Positions 55,040-62,237 of a stretch of 64,000 bases of DNA are shown piece by piece. The translations under genes and the position numbers were made by a program. The stretch's first letter is position 1. Every line of letters begins with the position of its first letter. The stretch comes from Burkholderia arboris (GTDB lineage: Bacteria; Pseudomonadota; Gammaproteobacteria; Burkholderiales; Burkholderiaceae), in the NCBI RefSeq assembly GCF_902499125.1, contig NZ_CABVPX010000027.1, positions 45,031 through 109,030 of the forward strand, in the 5' to 3' direction. The notes below the pieces were generated by a model. It did not search any database. It was not told where the DNA came from and was given only the letters and a program-made list of their open reading frames with translations.

Positions 55040-57193
55040 TCACGCCCATCCGCATGCAACCAGCACCACGTCGATCAGCTTGATGAACGGGAACGGCAGC
55101 AGCACGCCGCCGAGGCCGTACAGCAGCAGGTTCCTGCGCAGCAATGGCGCCGCGCCGAGCGGACGATAGCGCACGCCCTTCAGCGCGAGCGGAATCAGCG
55201 CGACAATGATCAGCGCATTGAAGATCACCGCCGACAGGATCGCCGACGCCGGGGACGCGAGATGCATCACGTCGAGCACGCGCAGTTGCGGGTAGGTGGT
55301 CGCGAAGGCTGCCGGGATGATCGCGAAGTACTTCGCGATGTCGTTCGCGATCGAGAAGGTCGTCAGCGAGCCGCGCGTCATCAGCATCTGCTTGCCGATC
55401 TCGACGATCTCGATCAGCTTCGTCGGGTTCGAATCGAGGTCGACCATGTTGCCGGCCTCCTTCGCCGCCTGCGTGCCGGTGTTCATCGCCACGGCCACGT
55501 CGGCCTGCGCGAGCGCCGGCGCGTCGTTGGTGCCGTCGCCCGTCATCGCGACGAGCCGGCCGGCCGCCTGGTACTCGCGGATCGTCGCGAGCTTGGTTTC
55601 CGGCGTCGCTTCCGCGAGGAAGTCGTCGACACCCGCCTCCGCCGCGATCGCCGCGGCCGTCAACCGGTTGTCGCCCGTCACCATCACGGTCTTGATGCCC
55701 ATCTTGCGCAGTTCCGCGAAGCGCTCCTTGATGCCGCCCTTCACGATGTCCTTCAACTCGATCACGCCGAGCACGCGCGCCACGCCGTCGCGCCGCTCCG
55801 CGACCGCCAGCGGCGTGCTGCCGCGGCGCGCGATGTCGGTCACGGCCGTCTCGACCTCGCGCGTGACCCGGCCGCCATGCGACGTGACGTAGTGCGCGAT
55901 TGCGTCGGCCGCGCCCTTGCGGATCTCGCGGCCGGGCGCGCCGGGCGACGCCCCGGCAGGAAACAGGTCGACGCCGCTCATCCGCGTCTGTGCGCTGAAC
56001 GACAGGAATACCGGACGCAGCGCCTGCATGTCGCGCTCGCGCAAATTGAAGCGCTGCTTCGCGAGCACGACGATGCTGCGGCCTTCCGGCGTTTCGTCGG
56101 CGAGCGACGACAGTTGGGCCGCATCGGCCAGCGCCTCCTCGGTCACGAACGGCGCCGGCACGAACGCCGCCGCCTGGCGGTTGCCGAGCGTGATCGTGCC
56201 GGTCTTGTCGAGCAGCAGCACGTCGACGTCGCCGGCCGCCTCCACCGCGCGGCCCGACGTCGCGATCACGTTCGCCTGCATCATCCGGCTCATCCCGGCC
56301 ACGCCGATCGCGGACAACAGGCCGCCGATCGTCGTCGGGATCAGGCACACGAGCAGCGCGACGAGCGCGGTGATCGTCACCACGTGGCCGGCCTTCATCG
56401 CCTCGACCGAGAACATCGAGAACGGCAGCAGCGTTGCGGTGGCCAGCAGCATCACGATCGTCAGCGCGACGAGCAGGATCGTCAGCGCGATCTCGTTCGG
56501 CGTTTTCTTGCGCTTCGCGCCTTCGACCATCGCGATCATCCGGTCGAGGAATGCCTCGCCCGGATTGACGGCGACCCGCACGACGATCCAGTCCGAAAGC
56601 ACGCGCGTGCCGCCCGTCACCGACGAGAAATCGCCGCCCGATTCGCGGATCACCGGTGCGGATTCGCCCGTGATCGCCGATTCGTCGACCGACGCGACAC
56701 CTTCGATCACGTCGCCGTCGGCCGGGATCACGTCGCCGGTCTCGACCAGCACGACGTCGCCACGGCGCAGGTCGGTCGACGCCATCACCTCGACGGCGGC
56801 CTTCGCACGCGGCGCCGAAAGCTTCTTCGCGACCACGTTGTGTTTCGCACTGCGCAGCGACGCGGCCTGCGCCTTCGAGCGCCCTTCGGCGAGCGCTTCG
56901 GCGAAGTTCGCGAACAGCACGGTGAACCACAGCCACAGCGCGATCGCGACGATGAAACCGGCGGGCGCCTCGGCCTGGCCGGCGAGCGCCGCGATCCACA
57001 GGAGCGTCGTCAGGATGCTGCCGACGTACACGCAGAACATCACCGGGTTGCGGAACTGCGTGCGCGGCGTGAGCTTCCTGAACGCGTCGGCGATCGCCGG
57101 ACGCACGAGCGCGGGATCGAACATCGAGCGCGCAGCGGTGCGCGGATGGCCCCGCTGCTCGGGACGCGGGCCTGTCACATGATCGAGAGACAT
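55040..57193 (-). CDS. kdpB: Potassium-transporting P-type ATPase subunit KdpB
   Basis: Catalytic subunit, 717 aa. Conserved parts are intact: RNPVMFCVYVGS helix, TGES in SAITGESAPVIRE, CLIPTTIGGLL ion-pathway helix, phosphorylation site DKTGT, TGDN and TGDGTNDAPALAQADVAVAMN, and the TTFSIANDIAKYFAI segment. AAAGGAAAA precedes the start. Normally KdpB works with KdpA, KdpC and KdpF. None is present: 292 bases upstream is a GNAT gene and downstream is kdpE. Confidence 0.93.
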   Translation of the reverse strand: MSLDHVTGPRPEQRGHPRTAARSMFDPALVRPAIADAFRKLTPRTQFRNPVMFCVYVGSILTTLLWIAALAGQAEAPAGFIVAIALWLWFTVLFANFAEALAEGRSKAQAASLRSAKHNVVAKKLSAPRAKAAVEVMASTDLRRGDVVLVETGDVIPADGDVIEGVASVDESAITGESAPVIRESGGDFSSVTGGTRVLSDWIVVRVAVNPGEAFLDRMIAMVEGAKRKKTPNEIALTILLVALTIVMLLATATLLPFSMFSVEAMKAGHVVTITALVALLVCLIPTTIGGLLSAIGVAGMSRMMQANVIATSGRAVEAAGDVDVLLLDKTGTITLGNRQAAAFVPAPFVTEEALADAAQLSSLADETPEGRSIVVLAKQRFNLRERDMQALRPVFLSFSAQTRMSGVDLFPAGASPGAPGREIRKGAADAIAHYVTSHGGRVTREVETAVTDIARRGSTPLAVAERRDGVARVLGVIELKDIVKGGIKERFAELRKMGIKTVMVTGDNRLTAAAIAAEAGVDDFLAEATPETKLATIREYQAAGRLVAMTGDGTNDAPALAQADVAVAMNTGTQAAKEAGNMVDLDSNPTKLIEIVEIGKQMLMTRGSLTTFSIANDIAKYFAIIPAAFATTYPQLRVLDVMHLASPASAILSAVIFNALIIVALIPLALKGVRYRPLGAAPLLRRNLLLYGLGGVLLPFPFIKLIDVVLVACGWA

Positions 57194-57485
57194 GGCGGTT
57201 TTCCTTTTGCCGGCGCGGCGGTGCGGTGGCAGCCGGCATCGGTCAGGCGAGCCGGCTGCCTGCACGCATTCGCACGTGCGGCTTCCGTTTCCACGCAACC
57301 ATCTTATGAAGATTCGCGTGAAGATCGCGGCAAAGGATCACGTCAGGGCATAAAAAGCGCGTAAACATCCGTTTCGCCGCGATGCGGCGGGGGTGTCTCG
57401 AGGGCCGTACACGAGCGGGAGCGCCACACTCCGCTCACGCGATGTCTACGCGGCAAAAGCTGGAAAGGAACCGGGCGCCCGTCGT

Positions 57486-58280
57486 TCAGCCGAACGTGTA
57501 GCGCCCGTGCTGACGCGGCCGCCACGGCGACGAGCGGCAACTTGCGGCGCCGGCCGCGCGTCGTGCCGCCCATCCGGCACCGCGGCGCACACGGAGGTCG
57601 CGCCGCGCCACTGCGGCCACGCGCGACGGCAATGCATACGCAAGACGCCGTACGGCCGCGACACGTGCCGCCAGCCGCGACGCCGGCGACACGCGGCGCG
57701 AGATACGCGCGACGGGGCGCTTGCAGAGGATCGCGCTCTCGTAGCGCTTGCCGGCAAAGCGCATCACGTCGACCACCTCGAAGCCCTGCGCGCCGTAGAA
57801 TGCCAGCAGGTGCGCAGCCGGATGCGGCGTATCGAGCGCGAGCAGCGTATAGCCGCGCAACGCGGCCCACTGCTCGGCGAACGACAGCAGCAACGCGCCG
57901 ATCCCGCGGCTCTGGCACTCGGGGTCCACGGCCACCTGGCGCACGCTCGCGACGCCTTCGCGCCGGTACAGCGAGCACGCCGACGACGGATCGGTCGCAT
58001 ACAGCGTCGCCGTGCCGATCACGCGCCCGCCGCACACGGCGACATAACACTCGCCCGCTTCCGCGCGGCGGCGCGTAACGTCTTCGTCCTGATCGACGCA
58101 CGTGCAGTTCAGCCCCATCGCGCCGAGCCGCGCGAACGCACGATGCAGCATCGGCGTGAGTTGCGCATAACTGTCGACTGCCGGATCGAAGCGCCGGACG
58201 ATCACCCGATCGGCGCACACGGAAGGCGGCGCGGCAGGGGTTCGTTCGGCGATCGCGTTCCAGGGTATCGACATTGCCAT
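57486..58280 (-). CDS. GNAT-family N-acetyltransferase with Arg-rich tail
   Basis: GNAT fold at about residues 25-190 of 264: VRQVAVDPECQSRGIGALLLSF is the acetyl-CoA-binding motif A, and YGAQGFEVVDVMRF is motif B. After residue 190 the protein continues in an Arg/Ala-rich sequence with no family similarity. The natural stop may have been lost, for example by a frameshift, or the tail may be real. Upstream kdp-like genes share its strand. Substrate unknown. Confidence 0.72.
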   Translation of the reverse strand: MAMSIPWNAIAERTPAAPPSVCADRVIVRRFDPAVDSYAQLTPMLHRAFARLGAMGLNCTCVDQDEDVTRRRAEAGECYVAVCGGRVIGTATLYATDPSSACSLYRREGVASVRQVAVDPECQSRGIGALLLSFAEQWAALRGYTLLALDTPHPAAHLLAFYGAQGFEVVDVMRFAGKRYESAILCKRPVARISRRVSPASRLAARVAAVRRLAYALPSRVAAVARRDLRVRRGAGWAARRAAGAASCRSSPWRPRQHGRYTFG

Positions 58281-58555
58281 GCTCCGTGGTTGGGATGCAC
58301 GAAGTCTATGAGCGCGCCGGTCGCCGTCGCAAGAAAAAATGTCGTAAAAGTTTGGGGAAACGGGCGTGGCAGACGCGATGACGACGGTGTCGTCCGGCGC
58401 GCCGCGCTCGCCATTGCGAACGCATGAAAGCGCACCGATCGTTGCTCACGCAAGCAACGCGTCGCACGACCGAATCGACGCCTTGCGTGCGCGCCGTTGA
58501 CACGTGCCGCAACGCACTCCAGACTCGCGGCTCCCTCACCGCATTGCGAGTGCAC

Positions 58556-58861
58556 ATGATTACCTGCTACCTCCGCTACGTCATCGATCCGTACAAGCTC
58601 GCCGAGTTCGAAACCTACGGCAAGATGTGGATTCCGCTCGTCGAGCAGTTCGGCGGCACGCATCATGGCTACTTTCTGCCGTCCGAAGGCGCGAGCAACA
58701 TCGCGCTCGCGATGTTCTCGTTCCCGAGCCTCGCCGAATACGAGCGCTATCGCGAGCGCTCGAAAGACGATCCGGCCTGCCAGGCCGCGTTCCGTTACGC
58801 GGAGGAAACGCGGTGCATCGTCAGCTACGAGCGCAGCTTCTTCCGGCCGGTGTTCGCATAA
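58556..58861 (+). CDS. NIPSNAP-family protein
   Basis: Small cytosolic protein of 101 aa, a ferredoxin-like (dimeric alpha/beta barrel) fold. MITCYLRYVIDPYKLAEFE and the EYERYRERSKDDPACQAAF helix are typical. NIPSNAP proteins have poorly defined roles. The start at 58556 is the Met before ITCYLRYV; the frame extends upstream but without similarity. Confidence 0.85.
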   Translation: MITCYLRYVIDPYKLAEFETYGKMWIPLVEQFGGTHHGYFLPSEGASNIALAMFSFPSLAEYERYRERSKDDPACQAAFRYAEETRCIVSYERSFFRPVFA

Positions 58862-58907
58862 CGGGCGACAGCCCGGGGCATCGCACCCTTTTTCCTGGCC
58901 TGGACGA

Positions 58908-58943
58908 AAAAAAGCCCCGCCTGCATCCGCGCGGCGGGGCCAA
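58908..58943 (-). terminator. Strong terminator on the minus strand
   Basis: On the minus strand GCCCCGCC and GGCGGGGC pair around a ten-base loop and are followed by TTTTTTT. No annotated minus-strand gene lies to its right before 59171, so it ends an unannotated transcript. Confidence 0.65.
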
Positions 58944-59095
58944 CCCATGTCAGTAGAGACATCATGGAGGAGACGGGCCCATCTTATCGACCGCGGCGTA
59001 CCGTCCCAACCAAGCATTTCTGCTATCGATCTGCGGGGTCGCACACACGGTCGCCCCCGCCGCGCGGCATATCGATAGAACGAAAAGTCGTTTTC
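58908..59095 (-). ncRNA. Candidate minus-strand small RNA
   Basis: The interval between the FMN reductase start (59172) and the terminator has no gene on either strand that I can support. A weak -10-like TATCGAT lies on the minus strand near 59070-59076. A small RNA of about 100-190 nt ending at the terminator would explain it. Ends are estimates. The 58862-59171 gap otherwise holds nothing I recognise. Confidence 0.3.
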
Positions 59096-59171
59096 AGAGT
59101 GGCGACAGGGTCGTTACCATCTGGTTTTAAGCCTGTGCTTAGCCGGGCAAGCCATCCCCGAGGAGCGCCCC

Positions 59172-59822
59172 TTGACTGCATTCGATCAACACCGCCGCCC
59201 GTTCGTCGTCGGCATCGGCGGTACCACCCGAGCCGCGTCGTCGACCGAACGCGCGCTGTCGTTCGCACTGCGCGGCGCGCAGGCCGCCGGCGCCCGTACG
59301 CGCCTGTTCGACGGCCCGTTCCTGCATACGCTGCCGCACTACGCTCCCGAACACAAAACGCTGACCGACGCGCAGCACGAGCTGATCGACGCCGTGCGCC
59401 AGGCCGACGCGATCATCATCGCGACACCGGGCTATCACGGCGGCGTCTCCGGTCTCGTGAAGAACGCGCTCGACACGCTCGAGGAACTGCGCACGGACGA
59501 ACGCCCGTATCTCGACGGCCGCGCAGTCGGCCTGATCGTCACTGCCTACGGCTGGCAGGCGGCCGGCACGGTGCTGACGTCGCTGCGGTCGATCGTTCAT
59601 GCACTGCGCGGCTGGCCGACGCCGTTCGGCGCAACCGTGAACACGCTGGAAACGCGCTTCGAAAGCGCCGACAGCTGCTCGGATCCGAAGGTCGTCGCGC
59701 AACTCGAGACGGTCGGCGCGCAAGCCGCCGAATTCGCGCTCGCGTTCGCGTCGCATCGCGCGACCTCGCATGCGGCATCGGTCGATGCGCTCGCGCCCGT
59801 GCTGAAGGTCGCCAACCAGTAA
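59172..59822 (+). CDS. NADPH-dependent FMN reductase family protein
   Basis: Flavodoxin-like oxidoreductase of 216 aa. Phosphate-binding VGIGGTTRAASSTERAL and the PGYHGGVSGLVKNALD flavin loop are the family marks. The start is TTG at 59172 with GAGGAG seven bases upstream. Probably supplies reduced FMN or reduces quinones. Monocistronic. Confidence 0.86.
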   Translation: MTAFDQHRRPFVVGIGGTTRAASSTERALSFALRGAQAAGARTRLFDGPFLHTLPHYAPEHKTLTDAQHELIDAVRQADAIIIATPGYHGGVSGLVKNALDTLEELRTDERPYLDGRAVGLIVTAYGWQAAGTVLTSLRSIVHALRGWPTPFGATVNTLETRFESADSCSDPKVVAQLETVGAQAAEFALAFASHRATSHAASVDALAPVLKVANQ

Positions 59823-60059
59823 TCCCCCTGCATTGCGCCGCGCGCCCCCGCTCGACGAGGTTCGACGGGTGCGCGCGGCACGTCTTCGGATGCGCGGCGC
59901 CGGACCATGCACGCCGTCGCCTCCCCCGCGTCGCCCCTCCCCTGCGTACCGCCCCGATAACGATTCAGCCTGCCGCGTGATTAGCATTGGCCGAAAGATT
60001 GGTTCACGTCGCCGGCAGGTTTTCGTACGCTGAAAGTCCGAACTCTCTCCGTGCACGCC

Positions 60060-60278
60060 ATGAACCGTACGATCCGCTACAAGGGCTATGAAGTCGCCCC
60101 CGCCGCCGCCCGGTTGCCGAACGGGCTGTTCGCCGCCAACCTGACGATCGAACGGGCAAGCGGCGGGCCGTCGCCGCGCTCCGTGTCGTTCGACGCGATC
60201 GATTTCTTCTTCGAAGAGGAACACGCGCTCGCCTACGCGTCGCGCTGGGGCCGCCTCTGGGTCGACACGAACGCGTGA
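60060..60278 (+). CDS. Small hypothetical protein, 72 aa
   Basis: Small cytosolic protein starting MNRTIRYKGYEVAPAA with a mixed beta pattern and acidic FFFEEEHALAYASRWGRLWVD ending. I do not recognise a domain. The clean frame and good codon use support a real gene. Located between the FMN reductase and the ferritin-like gene. Confidence 0.62.
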   Translation: MNRTIRYKGYEVAPAAARLPNGLFAANLTIERASGGPSPRSVSFDAIDFFFEEEHALAYASRWGRLWVDTNA

Positions 60279-60373
60279 CGCGCGCGGGGCCGGCGCGCAC
60301 ATGGCCGCTCGAAAATACGTGATTACGGAAGCTATGCAAAAATCTTTCGACCCGTAATCGCATAACAACAGCC

Positions 60374-61276
60374 ATGAGTGACACGCTGCAGGAAGAGCAT
60401 GCAGCCGCAGATCACGCAATGCGCAACTGGACCTTCGAGAGGCAAGGTCCGGTCCGGATCGGTTCCGATGCGCACATGCAGATGTTCTGCCGCATGCTGC
60501 TCGACACACACAACCCGTACAAACCGGCCGTGATCGACTGGCCGGCGCTCAAGCCGGATGAACTCAGGCGGCTCACGTCGCTGCCGATCTGGGACATCGC
60601 GGTACAGACCGAAGGCCGCGCGTCGATCCGCGTGGCAACCTACGCGGCAACAGTCGACGATCCGCTGCTGCGCCGCGCGCTCGAGATGGACGGCGGCGAG
60701 GAAGCGCGCCACAAGGTCGTACTGTCGAAGCTCGTCGAGGCATACGGCATCCGGCTCGCGCCCGAGCCGGCCTACCCGGCGCCGGCCGATCCCGAGTGGT
60801 CGTGGATGATGACGGGCTTCAGCGAATGCATCGACAGCTTCTTCGCGTTCGGCCTGTTCCGCTCCGCGCAGCGCTCCGGCTATTTCCCGCCCGAACTCGT
60901 CGACACCTTCGAGCCCGTGATCCAGGAAGAAGGCCGCCACATCCTGTTCTTCGCGAACTGGTACGCGTGGTACTGGCGCACCATGCCGTGGTGGCGCCGG
61001 CCGTGGTTCTTCGCCCGCGTCGCGGCCGTGTGGGTGCAACTGATCCGCGACCGCATGAACATCGCGCGCGGCATCGATGCCGATGGCGCTGCGCGCGACG
61101 CGAATTTTCCGGCAACCGGCACCGCCGACCTCGGCGACGCGCTGAACCCGCGCGAGCTGATCGAGCTGTGTCTCGTGGAGAACGACCGGCGTATGGCCGG
61201 GTACGACAGGCGCCTGCTGCGCCCGATGTTCGTGCCGCGGATGGCCCGGCTCGCGCTGCGGTTTCTCAGGAAGTAA
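60374..61276 (+). CDS. Ferritin-like di-iron protein
   Basis: Protein of 300 aa predicted mostly helical. EEARHKVV (about residues 113-120) and QEEGRHILFF (about 187-196) are paired ExxH motifs typical of a ferritin-like di-iron site, with further Glu residues in the first and third helices (for example WSWMMTGFSECIDSFF). No signal peptide. A membrane-like WWRRPWFFARVAAVW segment lies at 217-231. The exact reaction is unknown: oxygenase, desaturase-like or iron storage are possible. A 7-bp stem hairpin without T-run (61286-61306) follows the stop. Confidence 0.75.
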   Translation: MSDTLQEEHAAADHAMRNWTFERQGPVRIGSDAHMQMFCRMLLDTHNPYKPAVIDWPALKPDELRRLTSLPIWDIAVQTEGRASIRVATYAATVDDPLLRRALEMDGGEEARHKVVLSKLVEAYGIRLAPEPAYPAPADPEWSWMMTGFSECIDSFFAFGLFRSAQRSGYFPPELVDTFEPVIQEEGRHILFFANWYAWYWRTMPWWRRPWFFARVAAVWVQLIRDRMNIARGIDADGAARDANFPATGTADLGDALNPRELIELCLVENDRRMAGYDRRLLRPMFVPRMARLALRFLRK

Positions 61277-62237
61277 GGTCGAGCGTTGCCGCAATCCATG
61301 CGGCAAGCGGCCGGTTCGGCCCACATTCGTGGGCCGGATGCGACACGCCCGACACGATCGATCCGCCCCCTTTTCCCTCCGCCACGCCGACGCCCCCTCG
61401 GCGTAGCGGACACATTGCCGCACCCAGAATCTGACATTTCGGGCGCCTGGCCCCGGCCGCCGCCCCTCGTCTTTGACAACCCGTCGGCATCGCGCGGGAC
61501 ATCCGTCCCGAAGCCGCGCCCTCGGCGGCCCGGCGTGCGCCCCAATTCCGTCGCAGCACCGATATCACCGATATCGTCAATAGGACAAATCCTATATCTG
61601 GATGCCGAAAGTCCCATCTGTCGCTCTGTAGCACTTTTTTACAAATTCGACGAGCCAACCGGCCCGGAACGCCCGTCACGCGGGCAACTGCGCTTGGCGA
61701 AATGCGCAGATCAGCACAGTCCAACATCCTGAATTTCAGATTTAATTGATTTATAGATAATCAATAAAAACAGAAACAAACCAGATACAAAATCGAAACC
61801 CAATAAATCAACAAAACCATGAATACATTATCAATCAAGACGCCACTTGACATTACAATGATGAAAGAATCGAGGTGCGCGCAAACGTTTGCTATTTCAT
61901 TTGTCTTACTTTTGAGACGAAAACGCATGTCACCTACCGCACAAAACAACAGCAAGTCGTTGATTTATATATAAAAACCAAGGATTCTCCAGAAAAATTC
62001 AAACCCTACACGACACATTCTTACATCTTTCAAAATCATTCTCGATAGATACATCAAAACACGATGTATTAACCATCTTTTAACTTTCAAAACCCCTTAT
62101 TTATCACTTTTTATCAATCTATAAAATTCACCTCCAATAAACTCCGCCCATCAATTTTGAGATTCGCGCGAGCGCACGGAGTATTCCTCTAACAAAAGAG
62201 ACCGGTGTGTGGCGTGCACATTTGGAGGTAGCAGGAC
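61277..62237. other. 961-bp intergenic region, AT-rich in its right half
   Basis: From about 61620 to 62200 the base composition changes sharply to AT-rich, in contrast to the rest of the window. No gene is convincing here; a 64-codon minus-strand frame at 61761-61955 is chance. Visible elements are two palindromes at 61560-61595, an inverted repeat ATACATC-N7-GATGTAT (62049-62069) and a GGAGG ribosome site at 62224. It serves as promoter and leader region of the adhesin. Confidence 0.8.
61560..61595. promoter_or_regulatory. Two adjacent palindromes, one NarL/RcsB-like
   Basis: CGATATC-ACC-GATATCG (61560-61576) is a perfect 17-bp palindrome. Three bases on, ATAGGA-CAAA-TCCTAT (61580-61595) is a second perfect palindrome that resembles TARGA-N4-TCYTA sites bound by NarL/RcsB-family regulators. 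They lie about 650 bases before the adhesin start at the left edge of the AT-rich stretch. Confidence 0.5.

Noticed and set aside
61761..61955. Minus-strand 64-codon frame in the AT-rich gap
   Set aside because: No ribosome site, and low-complexity hydrophobic sequence expected from AT-rich DNA.
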